Shown here: piece by piece, positions 38,173 through 47,069 of the stretch
How positions within the stretch are numbered: position 1 is the first letter of the stretch
Layout of the letters: each line of letters opens with the position of its first letter
Assembly (NCBI RefSeq): GCF_020422885.1
Contig: NZ_CP084622.1
Location: 3,119,001-3,183,000, forward strand
Origin: Mesobacillus sp. S13
GTDB taxonomy: Bacteria; Bacillota; Bacilli; Bacillales; Cytobacillaceae
Reading direction: 5' to 3'
DNA length: 64,000 bases
Position numbers and translations under genes: made by a program
Notes under the pieces: generated by a model
Database searches by the model: none
Seen by the model: only the letters and a program-made list of their open reading frames with translations
Told to the model about the DNA's origin: nothing

Positions 38173-38724
38173 TTACTTATCCAACGCTTCCTGCAATTGC
38201 AGATGCTGGACTGCATATGCTGTTTTGGCATCAAAGATTTTTTGTTCTTTCACAAGCTGGATCGCCTCTTCAAGGGTTATTTCCAGCAAATTGACAAACT
38301 CATCCTCGTCGGCTGCCGCTGGATTGGCCTTTTTAGCAAGCCCAGTTGCTCTATATACATGGATAATCTCATCTGCGAACCCCGGGGAAGTATAGAAGGA
38401 GATCAGCCATTCCATGTTGGCACATTCATAACCAGTCTCTTCCTCAAGCTCACGTGCCGCACAAATTTCGGGATTTTCTCCTGCCTCCAGCTTGCCAGCA
38501 GGGATCTCAATGATTGTCCGTTCAAGAGCCTTCCTATATTGTTCCACCATGATGATTTTATTATCAGCAGTGACCGGAATGACCGCTACTGCCCCTGGAT
38601 GCTTGACGATTTCCCTTTTTGATGTTTTTCCATTCGGCAATTCTACATCGTCTACCTGCAGGCTTATGACCTTTCCTGTGAAAATCTGCTCTGTCTTCAA
38701 TGTTTTTTCCTCAAGCGATTTCAT
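38173..38724 (-). CDS. nudF: ADP-ribose pyrophosphatase NudF
   Basis: A 183-residue Nudix hydrolase splitting ADP-ribose to AMP and ribose-5-phosphate. The Nudix box is intact: GKLEAGENPEICAARELEEE near 76-95, followed by TGYECANME. Length and position beside mciZ and yqxK match Bacillus NudF. Confidence 0.94.
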   Translation of the reverse strand: MKSLEEKTLKTEQIFTGKVISLQVDDVELPNGKTSKREIVKHPGAVAVIPVTADNKIIMVEQYRKALERTIIEIPAGKLEAGENPEICAARELEEETGYECANMEWLISFYTSPGFADEIIHVYRATGLAKKANPAAADEDEFVNLLEITLEEAIQLVKEQKIFDAKTAYAVQHLQLQEALDK

Positions 38725-38761
38725 ACATGTCCACTCCTGTTCTAATCCGATATCAAATGCT

Positions 38762-38769
38762 CATACATT
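38762..38769 (+). promoter_or_regulatory. Candidate SigE -10 element of mciZ
   Basis: CATACATT fits the SigE -10 consensus completely and lies about 30 bases before the mciZ start. The -35 region is weak. mciZ is SigE-controlled in B. subtilis. Confidence 0.45.
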
Positions 38770-38799
38770 TTACCATACTTATCTGAAAGGAGTATGCCT

Positions 38800-38946
38800 A
38801 TGAAAATTTACGTCCATGGCCAGGGAATCACTCTTGCTGGAAAGGCGTGGGAAATCAAAACCATCTTAAAAGAGTATGGAAAAAAGCATGAGCTTGTTAA
38901 AGATTGGGTAGACGCTGTCAATCAGCATACACGCCGGCCTGAATAG
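38800..38946 (+). CDS. mciZ: Mother-cell inhibitor of FtsZ, MciZ
   Basis: A 48-residue peptide: MKIYVHGQGITLAGKAWEIK, then a middle containing LKEYGKKHELVKDWVDA. The GKAWEI...LKEYG...VKDW pattern is that of MciZ, which caps FtsZ filaments in the mother cell during sporulation. GAAAGGAG precedes the ATG. It carries about eight extra C-terminal residues (NQHTRRPE) compared with the 40-residue B. subtilis protein as I remember it. The divergent nudF gene upstream matches the known position. Confidence 0.9.
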   Translation: MKIYVHGQGITLAGKAWEIKTILKEYGKKHELVKDWVDAVNQHTRRPE

Positions 38947-39006
38947 TTGAATACACTCCTTTTTTTCCGTTAAGATGGAATCAATATTGGAACGGAGTGA
39001 TTTTAT

Positions 39007-39918
39007 ATGAAGAGACGGAAACTGGGTACATCTGATCTGTTTGTCAGCGAAATCGGCCTCGGTTGTATGTCGCTTGGGAAGGATCTCTCAAAGGCACAGG
39101 GGGTCGTTGAAGCTGCCCTAGAAGAAGGAATCAACTATTTTGATACCGCTGATTTGTACGACTTCGGGGAGAATGAAAAGATAGTCGGACAAGTCTTAAA
39201 GAATGTCAGAGAGCAAGTCGTCATCGCTACAAAGGCCGGCAATCGCTGGACTGACGAGAAAGACAGCTGGACTTGGGATCCCTCAAAAGCTTATATCAAA
39301 GAGGCCGTCAAGCAAAGTTTGAAAAGATTGGATACTGATTATATTGATCTGTACCAGCTTCATGGCGGGACAATTGAAGATAATATCGATGAAACTATCG
39401 AGGCCTTTGAAGAATTAAAAGATGAAGGCTATATTAAATTTTATGGGATATCTTCCATTAGACCAAATGTCATTCGAGAATATGCTCAAAAATCAAACAT
39501 AGTCTCGGTCATGATGCAGCTCAGCATACTGGACCGCCGCCCGGAAGAAGTTGCGCTCCCGCTTCTTCAGGATAAAAACATCAGTGTGGTAACGAGAGGG
39601 ACGGTCGCTAAAGGCATGCTCAGTGACAGGATGCTAGAGAAAGCAGCTGCCAAAGGGTATCTCGATTACAGTTATGACGAATTGGCTGTGATCCTTCCTT
39701 TATTGAAAGAGAAGGTCGCTTCATCAAGATCACTTGCTGAAGTCGCCATTCAATATAATTTAGCCCAACCTGCCGTAGCTTCCGTTGTCGCAGGAGCAAG
39801 CACACCTGAACAAATCAAGGAAAATGCCAGGGCTGCAGGCTCCAATTCCCTGTCTGCTGAAGAAATCCAATTGATTAAGTCCATTACGAAGGCAAATAAA
39901 TATGAACAGCATAGATAA
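39007..39918 (+). CDS. yqkF: Aldo/keto reductase (YqkF-like)
   Basis: A 303-residue NADPH-dependent TIM-barrel oxidoreductase. Catalytic residues are visible: Asp in FDTADLYDFGENE near 46-58 with the catalytic Tyr, Lys in VVIATKAGNRW near 77, and His in YQLHGGTIEDN near 117. The natural substrate is unknown. Gene order after nudF and mciZ matches yqkF. Confidence 0.88.
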   Translation: MKRRKLGTSDLFVSEIGLGCMSLGKDLSKAQGVVEAALEEGINYFDTADLYDFGENEKIVGQVLKNVREQVVIATKAGNRWTDEKDSWTWDPSKAYIKEAVKQSLKRLDTDYIDLYQLHGGTIEDNIDETIEAFEELKDEGYIKFYGISSIRPNVIREYAQKSNIVSVMMQLSILDRRPEEVALPLLQDKNISVVTRGTVAKGMLSDRMLEKAAAKGYLDYSYDELAVILPLLKEKVASSRSLAEVAIQYNLAQPAVASVVAGASTPEQIKENARAAGSNSLSAEEIQLIKSITKANKYEQHR

Positions 39919-39920
39919 AA

Positions 39921-39963
39921 AGAGGAACACCTTCGCATGCAAAAGCGAGAGTGTTCCTTTCTT
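39921..39963. terminator. Terminator between yqkF and the ZIP-like gene
   Basis: AGGAACAC and GTGTTCCT, with an inner TCGC/GCGA stem, are followed by TTCTT. It stands between convergent genes. Confidence 0.7.
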
Positions 39964-39984
39964 CTATATGAGTTAATCCAGTTT

Positions 39985-40719
39985 CTAAGCAAGCATCAAC
40001 AAAAATGTATAGCCTGCCATTCCAGCGGCAAAGGCCCAAAAGTTACTCTCCCTTTCCTCCGGGAGCTCTTCTTTCATTACATTTAAAATGACTCCGCCTG
40101 CAAGAAGGGCAAATAGGACAGCAATAATGTTTTCATTCACTTCCCAGATAATCCCGATTGCCCAGCCTGCCAATATTGCGGCTGCCAGAAGCCATCTCCC
40201 TATAACATCATACATGTCCTTGTGTGCTTCCCTGAGCGCATGGTCACTGGTGATGAAGTGGACGGCCAGGGCGATAAAGTAAAAGACCAGTCCCATTTTT
40301 GTTTCCTGCTCTCCATGTAGCAGCAAATACCCGATCAAGCTGTTATAGAGAAAAAAAGAAACTATATGGATCCAAAATACTCCTTTTGAAGCCCGGTCCA
40401 TATTGTGTTTCTCCTGCTGCTTTTTTTTTGAGGTCTTTACCATGCGTTCCAGTCCATAAAAAATGGCCAAACCAATCATTGCCACAATATATGTATGGTT
40501 TTCAAAGAACTTTAAGGCATCTGATTGGATACTCCTGTCAAGGACCTCGTTATGTTTATTCAACTCAGGGAGCAGGTGGATGAACACATAGGCTACAGAG
40601 ATGCCTCCTGCAGCTGATAGCAGTCTACTTCTAGGTACACTGTCGAGAAAAGGTAAATATCTTGAAAATAAATGGATGGAAACAAATCCAGCCGCCAATA
40701 TGAAAGTGATAAGTAACAA
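39985..40719 (-). CDS. Polytopic membrane protein, ZIP-transporter-like
   Basis: A 244-residue protein with about seven or eight spans. HLLPELNKHN near 48-57 and GGVILNVMKEELPEE near 208-222 resemble the metal-binding helices of ZIP metal transporters, although the usual HS/HEIPHE motifs are not complete. It could move a divalent metal or be a ZIP relative with another task. It starts with TTG after AGGAG. It has no obvious operon partner. Confidence 0.6.
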   Translation of the reverse strand: MLLITFILAAGFVSIHLFSRYLPFLDSVPRSRLLSAAGGISVAYVFIHLLPELNKHNEVLDRSIQSDALKFFENHTYIVAMIGLAIFYGLERMVKTSKKKQQEKHNMDRASKGVFWIHIVSFFLYNSLIGYLLLHGEQETKMGLVFYFIALAVHFITSDHALREAHKDMYDVIGRWLLAAAILAGWAIGIIWEVNENIIAVLFALLAGGVILNVMKEELPEERESNFWAFAAGMAGYTFLLMLA

Positions 40720-40798
40720 ATGCTTTGCTCCTTTGCTTTTTTTACCTAATTGCCCTTTCGCACACGAAGCAAAACATTTTATTCAGGTGCAGAACCCT

Positions 40799-41326
40799 TT
40801 ATCTTTCAGGCCTCCACAACATTGCTTTTTGCTCAAGCTCCTTTATAATTGGAGACTTTTCAGCAATATATGAATCAATATCGTATTCATATTTAAGGGC
40901 AGCTTTTTCTTTTACCTCAGCATACTTGCTCGCTTCCGATGGGTGAGCCCTTAAGTAATTACGAAAAACAAGATGCCTGTGTAATTGATGGCTGCCTTTT
41001 TCAAAAGAGTGCAAATGAACTTTTCGAATTCCGTTTTCGTCATGTTTTTGGAAATAACGCCGCCCAGGGATGCCGTTTTCCCCTTTCGCCTCGTATCCAG
41101 CAGCCTCAATCGCGGTTGTCGCCTTATCCACTTGTTCAAGGATGTCTGCTGCTAACATGATGTCGATGATTGGCTTGGCGCTAAGGCCCGGGACAGATGT
41201 ACTGCCGATATGATGGATTTCAACTTCTCCTCCGTTAAAAATGGATTCAAGAAGCTGCTTCTCTTTTTCAAAAAGAGTTTCCCACTCGGGATTGTATGGA
41301 ACGACTTCCACTCTTCTCCGGGTCAT
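40799..41326 (-). CDS. GrpB/UPF0157 family nucleotidyltransferase-like protein
   Basis: A 175-residue protein matching the GrpB family: VEVVPYNPEWETLFEKEKQL at the start, HHIGSTSVPGLSAKPIIDIM near 37-56 (a nucleotidyltransferase-like GS...D.D core), and HLHSFEKGSHQLHRHLVFRN near 105-124. The function is not settled. It overlaps the yqkE stop as ATGA, so the two are translationally coupled. Confidence 0.85.
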   Translation of the reverse strand: MTRRRVEVVPYNPEWETLFEKEKQLLESIFNGGEVEIHHIGSTSVPGLSAKPIIDIMLAADILEQVDKATTAIEAAGYEAKGENGIPGRRYFQKHDENGIRKVHLHSFEKGSHQLHRHLVFRNYLRAHPSEASKYAEVKEKAALKYEYDIDSYIAEKSPIIKELEQKAMLWRPER

Positions 41327-41571
41327 TTGAACTTCTTCCAATCCATGTCGCTCTCGGAAAGCAATTCTTCAAACGATTTATTCTTTTCCCTTAAACGCTT
41401 CTCCTCCTTCTTGCGCTCCAGTTCTGCCTGCTTCTTCTTTTCTTCTTCGTCCTTTAACTCTTGTTGCTGGGCTTTTAGCTTTTGCATGATATCCTGATTC
41501 AGGAGATCGCCAAGTGTTGCTGGCTTATCTTCTTTTTTCACTTGTTGCTGGCGTTTTTGTTTCTTTTTCAT
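41323..41571 (-). CDS. yqkE: YqkE family protein (DUF3886)
   Basis: An 82-residue highly charged coiled-coil protein (Lys/Glu/Gln rich, heptad-like from about 25 to 68) ending SESDMDWKKFK. It agrees with YqkE of B. subtilis, which also neighbours yqkF/yqkD. Function unknown. It leads a two-gene unit with the GrpB-like gene. Confidence 0.8.
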   Translation of the reverse strand: MKKKQKRQQQVKKEDKPATLGDLLNQDIMQKLKAQQQELKDEEEKKKQAELERKKEEKRLREKNKSFEELLSESDMDWKKFK

Positions 41572-41646
41572 CGTTGATCCCTCGGTTCTATGTTTTTGGT
41601 AACTTGGTTTAAATACTGAGAGCCTTATTTTGGATTGTAAACTAGT

Positions 41647-41780
41647 CTGTTGATTTCCGTTCCAGGCGCTTCGCTTTCCGCGGGGCTGGCGCTGAGCCTC
41701 CTCGTCGCTTTGCTCCTGCGGGGTCTCACCTGACCAGCTAAGCCCGCAGGAGTCTACGCGCCTTCCACTCCAATCAACAG
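41647..41780. repeat. GC-rich 134 bp dispersed element
   Basis: Terminal inverted repeats CTGTTGATT and AATCAACAG enclose GC-rich sequence with an internal long stem (CTCCTGCGGGG pairing with CCCGCAGGAG). Its base composition is far above its surroundings. From memory, closely similar elements recur in intergenic regions of many Bacillaceae. No frame is conserved. It occupies most of the yqkE-scoB gap. Confidence 0.75.
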
Positions 41781-41883
41781 GGCTTATAAAATAAAAATAA
41801 ATTTAATACAAACATTTGTGATGAAATTATACCATCGGATGCTAACAATTAAAATTTTTCTGAGTTTGCTGCTCTTTAAAGCA

Positions 41884-41912
41884 AAAGGAACGCCTTTTTA
41901 AGGACGTTCCCG
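41884..41912 (-). terminator. Terminator of thiolase-scoA-scoB
   Basis: GGAACG and CGTTCC arms, with a loop that can pair further (CCTT/AAGG), are followed by TTTTG on the minus strand. Confidence 0.65.
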
Positions 41913-41917
41913 TTTTA

Positions 41918-42586
41918 TCAATATGCGTCTAGGATGACTGAGTCGTCTACCTGCAATTCTGGTTCTGTTGATTTGATGACATCGTCGACTGTGTAACCGG
42001 AAGCTACTTCAACTAGTTTCAATCCGAAAGGTGTCACGTCTATGACTGCCATGTCAGTGATGATCCGATTGACGACGCCTTTTCCTGTGAGCGGCAGGCT
42101 GCATTCCTTAAGGATTTTTGCCTCACCGCTTTTGTTCACATGCTCCATGATGACGATGATTTTTTGGGCACCGTGGACAAGGTCCATCGCCCCGCCCATT
42201 CCTTTGATCATCTTGCCTGGAATCATCCAGTTTGCCAGATCACCTGATTCAGCGACCTCCATCCCGCCGAGGATCGCTATATTGATGTGTCCACCGCGAA
42301 TCATGGCAAAAGACTCAGCAGAATCGAAATACGCTGCACCTGGAATGGCAGTGACCGTTTCCTTACCTGCATTGATCAAATCAGGATCGACGCTTTCTTC
42401 CGTTGGGTAGGGGCCGATACCGAGCAGGCCGTTTTCTGATTGAAGGACAACTTGCTTGTCATCAGAGATGAAGTTTGCCACTAGCGTCGGCATTCCGATT
42501 CCAAGGTTTACGTAAAAACCATTTTGAATTTCTTTTTCCGCCCGGCGCGCGATTTTTTCCCGGACATTCCCTTTGTTTTTAATCAT
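41918..42586 (-). CDS. scoB: 3-oxoacid (acetoacetate) CoA-transferase subunit B
   Basis: A 222-residue subunit carrying the catalytic Glu in the [12 protein letters not shown] motif near 50-61. With ScoA it moves CoA from succinyl-CoA or another donor to acetoacetate. The sequence [20 protein letters not shown] near 31-50 is typical. It follows scoA by 29 bases. Confidence 0.9.
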   Translation of the reverse strand: MIKNKGNVREKIARRAEKEIQNGFYVNLGIGMPTLVANFISDDKQVVLQSENGLLGIGPYPTEESVDPDLINAGKETVTAIPGAAYFDSAESFAMIRGGHINIAILGGMEVAESGDLANWMIPGKMIKGMGGAMDLVHGAQKIIVIMEHVNKSGEAKILKECSLPLTGKGVVNRIITDMAVIDVTPFGLKLVEVASGYTVDDVIKSTEPELQVDDSVILDAY

Positions 42587-42615
42587 AAGCCTTCTCCTTT
42601 CATGTTCAGCCAGAG

Positions 42616-43305
42616 TTAACCTCTCACCGTCAGCCTTTCAATCCGCTTCTCCTGATTTCCTTCAATCAGCGTTTGGACATAGATGCTTGGAGTATGGATA
42701 CTGTTCGGCTCCAATTCCCCAACTTCATATAGATTTTCGACTTCGGCAATGGTGACCCTGCCGGCTGCTGCTATCATTGGATTGAAGTTTCTTGCCGTTT
42801 TATGGTAGACGAGGTTGCCCATCTTATCGCCCTTCCAAGCCCTGACAATGCTGAAATCCGCCGTCAGCGACTCTTCCAGGAGGTATTCCTTGCCATTGAA
42901 CATACGGGTTTCTTTTCCCTCCGCGATTGGAGTGCCTACTCCTGCAGGTGTATAGAATGCCGGGATTCCAGCACCGCCAGCCCTGATTTTTTCCGCAAGG
43001 GTTCCTTGAGGAATCAATTCGACTTCGATTTCGCCAGACAATACCTGTCTTTCGAACTCTTTGTTTTCTCCAACATAGGAACCGACCATTTTCTTGATCT
43101 GCTTGTTTTTAAGCAAAAGGCCAAGTCCCCAATCGTCGACACCGCAGTTATTCGAAATGACTGTCAGATCTTTTACTCCTTTTTCAACAAGCGCGAGGAT
43201 GGCGTTTTCAGGAATACCGCAGAGCCCGAAGCCTCCCACCATCAAGGTTGCACCGTCTTGGATATCCGCTACGGCATCTTGAAAGGATGTGCAAATTCTT
43301 TTCAT
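42616..43305 (-). CDS. scoA: 3-oxoacid (acetoacetate) CoA-transferase subunit A
   Basis: A 229-residue CoA-transferase alpha subunit. The family motif [13 protein letters not shown] (residues 25-37) is clear, with [11 protein letters not shown] near 54. The start [11 protein letters not shown] at 43305 is preferred to a longer frame. Together with scoB and the thiolase it channels acetoacetate to acetyl-CoA. Confidence 0.9.
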   Translation of the reverse strand: MKRICTSFQDAVADIQDGATLMVGGFGLCGIPENAILALVEKGVKDLTVISNNCGVDDWGLGLLLKNKQIKKMVGSYVGENKEFERQVLSGEIEVELIPQGTLAEKIRAGGAGIPAFYTPAGVGTPIAEGKETRMFNGKEYLLEESLTADFSIVRAWKGDKMGNLVYHKTARNFNPMIAAAGRVTIAEVENLYEVGELEPNSIHTPSIYVQTLIEGNQEKRIERLTVRG

Positions 43306-43395
43306 CGTTTTTCCCCCTTTTACTATGGATAGCAATGGCCGGCGTCTTAATGACAGTCTGCCAGAGTTTTTTAATAGAATGAAAGATTCATTGTT

Positions 43396-44583
43396 TTATG
43401 CCAGTTCCACTACAGTGGCGACACCCTGTCCGCCTCCGATGCAAAGCGTAGCAAGGCCTTTTTTTGCTTGTCTCCGTTGCATTTCATGGATCAGCGTAAC
43501 CAGGATCCTTGCACCGCTGGCCCCAATCGGGTGGCCTAGAGCTATTGCTCCGCCATTCACGTTCAGGATTTCCTTATTGAAATTCAACTCACGGTCGACA
43601 GCGAGTGACTGTGCGGCAAACGCTTCATTCGCCTCGATCAGCTCCATGTCTTCCATCGTCATGCCCGCTTTATTCAAAGCTTTTTTCACTGCATCAACCG
43701 GTCCGATGCCCATGACACTTGGATCAACACCAGCACTTGCGTTTGCCCTGATTACAACAAGCGGTTTCAGGCCAAGCTCTTCCGCTTTTGCCTTGCTCAT
43801 TACAACGAGAGCTGCAGCTCCGTCATTGATTCCTGACGCATTCCCTGCTGTTACGCTGCCATCCTTTTTGAATGCAGGACGCAGTCCGCCAAGCTTTTCT
43901 GCAGTTGTTCCTTTTTTCGGATATTCATCTGTATAAAAAACAACCGGATCCCCTTTTCGCTGAGGAATTTCAATCGGTACGATCTCATCTTTGAACTTTC
44001 CTTCTTCAATCGCTTTTGCAGCCTTTTCCTGGCTGGATGCTGCGAACTCGTCCTGTTCTCCACGGCCGATATCATATCGAGAGCATAAATTCTCTGCGGT
44101 CACTCCCATGTGGTAATCATTGAACGCACACCATAGTCCGTCCGAGATCATACTGTCGACAAGCTTTTGGTCACCCATCTTGAATCCATCACGTGCGTTT
44201 TTCAATAAATATGGAGCCTGGCTCATATTCTCCATTCCGCCGGCTACGACAACCTCAGCATCTCCGGCAATTATCGCCTGTGCTGCCAGATGTACGGCCT
44301 TCAAGCCTGAACCACATACTTTATTGATGGTCATAGAGGAAGCGCTTTCAGGAATACCCGCCTTAATCGCTGCCTGCCTCGCCGGATTCTGACCAAGACC
44401 TGCCTGGAGAACATTCCCCATAATGATTTCATCCACCTGATCAGGCTGGACACCCGCTTGCTTTAAGGCATCTTTAATTACTGCGGCACCTAGATCTGGT
44501 GCGGAAATATTTTTTAAACTCCCATTAAAGCTGCCAATAGCCGTTCTGACGGCAGCTACGATTACTGCTTCAGTCTTGCTCAA
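43396..44583 (-). CDS. Acetyl-CoA acetyltransferase (thiolase)
   Basis: A 395-residue thiolase. The acyl-accepting Cys is in [18 protein letters not shown] near 88, the HPIGASGAR box near 350, and CIGGGQGVA near the end has the second catalytic Cys. It would cleave acetoacetyl-CoA to two acetyl-CoA or do the reverse. The TTG at 44583 follows AAAGGGTGAG at good spacing; no ribosome site supports the longer ATG frame. It resembles MmgA/AtoB, but which one cannot be settled. Confidence 0.93.
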   Translation of the reverse strand: MSKTEAVIVAAVRTAIGSFNGSLKNISAPDLGAAVIKDALKQAGVQPDQVDEIIMGNVLQAGLGQNPARQAAIKAGIPESASSMTINKVCGSGLKAVHLAAQAIIAGDAEVVVAGGMENMSQAPYLLKNARDGFKMGDQKLVDSMISDGLWCAFNDYHMGVTAENLCSRYDIGRGEQDEFAASSQEKAAKAIEEGKFKDEIVPIEIPQRKGDPVVFYTDEYPKKGTTAEKLGGLRPAFKKDGSVTAGNASGINDGAAALVVMSKAKAEELGLKPLVVIRANASAGVDPSVMGIGPVDAVKKALNKAGMTMEDMELIEANEAFAAQSLAVDRELNFNKEILNVNGGAIALGHPIGASGARILVTLIHEMQRRQAKKGLATLCIGGGQGVATVVELA

Positions 44584-44630
44584 ACTGCTCACCCTTTCTC
44601 TGATTCTCACATTTTATTAACTTCTATTGC

Positions 44631-44661
44631 TTTTGATAAAATCCCTTTTATTTTATCAAAA
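44631..44661. promoter_or_regulatory. Large palindrome between thiolase and HMG-CoA lyase genes
   Basis: TTTTGATAAAA and TTTTATCAAAA are perfect 11-bp arms around 9 bases. It lies midway in the 150-base divergent region. It could be an operator serving both directions. Confidence 0.55.
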
Positions 44662-44733
44662 TTTTATTTATTCTTGCATTTTTAAAAATATTCTATTTAC
44701 AATTAAGATATCTTAAGAGGAGGGGTATATCAA

Positions 44734-45636
44734 ATGCTTCAGCTTCCCAAGAAGGTTGAAATAATTGAAGTAGGCCCGAGAGATGGGCTCCAAAATGAAA
44801 AGAGTTTTGTTCCTACGGAAGTAAAAAAAGAATTTATCACTACGCTGAAGGGTGCCGGCATCAAAGAGATGGAGCTTACTTCCTTCGTCTCCCCTAAATG
44901 GGTGCCTCAGATGGGGGATGCAGCAGAAATCGTAGCTGACTGCCTTGATAGCGACACCAGGAATATCGTCCTCGCTCCTAATAAAAAGGGGATTGAGCGC
45001 GTCTATATGACCGAATGCAAAGCAGTCGCTGTCTTCGTTGGTGTCAGCAATACGTTTAACCAGAAAAATATTAATAAATCAACTTCTGAGAGCCTTGCCG
45101 AGGTTCTCCCGCTGATTGTTGAGCTTAAAGAGAAGGACTATTTTGTGCGTGCATGCATCTCCACTGCTTTTTATTGCCCATACGAAGGAAAGGTCGAAGA
45201 GGCTGAAGTCCTTGCCCTATGCGGGGAATTCGTTCGTGCCGGGGTCGATGAACTCAGTGTTGCCGACACAATTGGCATGGCTGCACCTCATGAGTCCTAT
45301 TCTTTATTTGCCAAATTGAAGGATGCCTACCCCGGTGTGCTACTGACTGCGCATTTCCATGATACAAGGAAGCTGGCCCTATCAAATATTCTCGCCGCTC
45401 TCCAGGCAGGAGTCACCCGATTCGACACTTCTGCAGGCGGCCTTGGCGGATGCCCATTCGCCCCAGGTGCTGCAGGCAACGCCGCTACTGAGGATGTCGT
45501 CTATATGCTGCACAGGATGGGGATTGAAACCGGCGTTGACCTTGAGAAGATGCTCAATGCCATCGAGGTGGTCAAGCCTCACCTCTCAAGGCCGATTGAA
45601 AGCACCTATTTCAAGCTGAATTCTGTTACTGTTTAA
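44734..45636 (+). CDS. Hydroxymethylglutaryl-CoA lyase
   Basis: A 300-residue TIM-barrel lyase cutting HMG-CoA to acetoacetate and acetyl-CoA, the last step of leucine breakdown. Active-site motifs: EVGPRDGLQNEK near 12-23 (catalytic Arg/Asp), AHFHDTRKLALSN near 207-219, and the cysteine loop GGLGGCPFAPGAAGNAATED near 238-257. It resembles YngG/MvaB. AGGAGG precedes the ATG. It is divergent from the thiolase-scoAB operon, whose enzymes use its product. Confidence 0.93.
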   Translation: MLQLPKKVEIIEVGPRDGLQNEKSFVPTEVKKEFITTLKGAGIKEMELTSFVSPKWVPQMGDAAEIVADCLDSDTRNIVLAPNKKGIERVYMTECKAVAVFVGVSNTFNQKNINKSTSESLAEVLPLIVELKEKDYFVRACISTAFYCPYEGKVEEAEVLALCGEFVRAGVDELSVADTIGMAAPHESYSLFAKLKDAYPGVLLTAHFHDTRKLALSNILAALQAGVTRFDTSAGGLGGCPFAPGAAGNAATEDVVYMLHRMGIETGVDLEKMLNAIEVVKPHLSRPIESTYFKLNSVTV

Positions 45637-45708
45637 CTTTTTGCATAAGCTCCTGATTTAAAATCCATCTTATTAGATGAGGTAATTTTGAAGAAGGGAG
45701 TATTTTGC

Positions 45709-45840
45709 ATGAGCCAAAAACGGGACAAAGGCTACAGCCAGCAAGGCAAGCCAAATGCAGATAGTGTAAAACAGCAGATTGCCGCCGAAGACCTTGAAAA
45801 AGCGCTTCATCCGACAAAGCGCCAAAATTCTCAGCAATAA
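45709..45840 (+). CDS. Small basic/polar protein (43 aa), possible spore protein
   Basis: A 43-residue frame starting MSQKRDKGYSQQGKPNADSV and ending KRQNSQQ, after GAAGGGAG at proper spacing. It is very hydrophilic with no hydrophobic core, reminiscent of minor small acid-soluble spore proteins, but I cannot assign it to one. A dispersed repeat begins immediately after its stop codon. Confidence 0.6.
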   Translation: MSQKRDKGYSQQGKPNADSVKQQIAAEDLEKALHPTKRQNSQQ

Positions 45841-45841
45841 A

Positions 45842-45964
45842 GAAAAGCGTAAGCGCCTTGGTCAGCCCCGACAAGCGACTCGAGCTGCTCAAAGCTAACG
45901 CTTATCGCAAGATACTCGAGGAGGCACTCTCAGGGATGAAAACTGGCTAGGCGCTGGAGCTGGA
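45842..45964. repeat. Dispersed ~122 bp element, copy 2
   Basis: Same element as 36847-36968. The ends pair as AGCGCC (45852-45857) and GGCGCT (45950-45955). It starts one base after the stop codon of the 43-residue gene. Confidence 0.85.
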
Positions 45965-46004
45965 CACTTCTCGAGATATAATTCATTCACTAAATTTAAC
46001 AGTG

Positions 46005-46028
46005 GACCGCCGGTTTGGCGGTCTTTTT
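46005..46028 (+). terminator. Intrinsic terminator upstream of yqkD
   Basis: GACCGCC and GGCGGTC arms with a short loop are followed by TTTTTCC. It probably ends transcription from the HMG-CoA lyase and 43-residue gene. Confidence 0.85.
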
Positions 46029-46089
46029 CCTGTTTGTATTTCTGATTCTAATGGTAAAATAAAGAAAACAGATTATCGGAGGGTTGAGC

Positions 46090-47025
46090 TTGAGAAGAGC
46101 GTTCCGCGTGCTATTTTCTTTTTTGTTAGTCCTGACCTCGCTCGGGGTTTTTATATCCAATAAAGTCATGTTTCTAAAAAGGAAAGATGACGAAGAAATC
46201 TTCAACCGAGAAACGAAAGCTGGGCATCTGGTGCCTGATGAATATGATTCCCTGCCAAAGACGGAAGTGGCCATCCCTTCGTCCTTTGGCTACTCATTGA
46301 AGGCCGTCCTCGTTGAGCCACATCACACAAATCGTTACATCATCATTGCCCATGGTGTTACCCAGAGCAAGACGAATTCTGTGAAATACATGAATTTATT
46401 TTTGAACCGGGGCTTTAATGCTGTCATCTACGATCATCGGCGTCACGGTGAATCAGGCGGGAAGACCACCAGCTATGGATATTATGAAAAGTTCGACCTG
46501 AAATCAGTCGTCGATTGGCTGAGGGAGGAAAAAGGTTCGGATTTGCTTCTCGGAATCCATGGAGAGTCAATGGGCGCCGCTACCGTGCTCCTTTACGCAG
46601 GCATGCTTGAGGACGGTGCGGACTTCTATGTGACCGATTGCCCATTTTCCGACTTCAGCGAACAGCTTGCTTACCGCATCAAGGAAGAGGTCAAGTTTTT
46701 GCCGCCAAAACTATTGCTGCCAGTCGCCAGCATGTTCGTCCGCATCCGTGATAAATATTCCTTAAGTCAGGTATCGCCGATTGCGGTTATTGAAAATATT
46801 AAAAACCCGATCCTGTTCGTCCACAGCCGTAAGGACGATTTCATCCTGCCATCGATGACCGAGGCATTATTCGAACAGAAACAAGGACCGAAGAAGCTGT
46901 TCATGGCTGAAAACGGACTCCATGCCCAATCCTATAGCGAGAACCGGGATCAGTATGAAAAGGTGCTCGATGAATTCCTCGAGCAATATGTCTTTGCCGA
47001 TCAGGAAACCTCAGATGCGGATTGA
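46090..47025 (+). CDS. yqkD: Alpha/beta hydrolase (YqkD-like)
   Basis: A 311-residue membrane-anchored hydrolase. An N-terminal hydrophobic anchor (residues 4-24) is followed by an alpha/beta hydrolase fold with HGVTQSKTNS near 96, the nucleophile Ser in GIHGESMGAATVLLY near 161-175, Asp in VHSRKDDFI near 249-257, and the late His in ENGLHAQSY near 277-285. The substrate is unknown. The TTG at 46090 is preferred over one at 46084 because GGAGG abuts the latter. Confidence 0.85.
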   Translation: MRRAFRVLFSFLLVLTSLGVFISNKVMFLKRKDDEEIFNRETKAGHLVPDEYDSLPKTEVAIPSSFGYSLKAVLVEPHHTNRYIIIAHGVTQSKTNSVKYMNLFLNRGFNAVIYDHRRHGESGGKTTSYGYYEKFDLKSVVDWLREEKGSDLLLGIHGESMGAATVLLYAGMLEDGADFYVTDCPFSDFSEQLAYRIKEEVKFLPPKLLLPVASMFVRIRDKYSLSQVSPIAVIENIKNPILFVHSRKDDFILPSMTEALFEQKQGPKKLFMAENGLHAQSYSENRDQYEKVLDEFLEQYVFADQETSDAD

Positions 47026-47069
47026 GCGAGTCTGTATCCTACGCTGTTATCAGCTCGGACGCAGCCAAT

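Noticed and set aside
42802..43332. 176-residue plus-strand frame
   Set aside because: It is opposite scoA, which carries clear CoA-transferase motifs.
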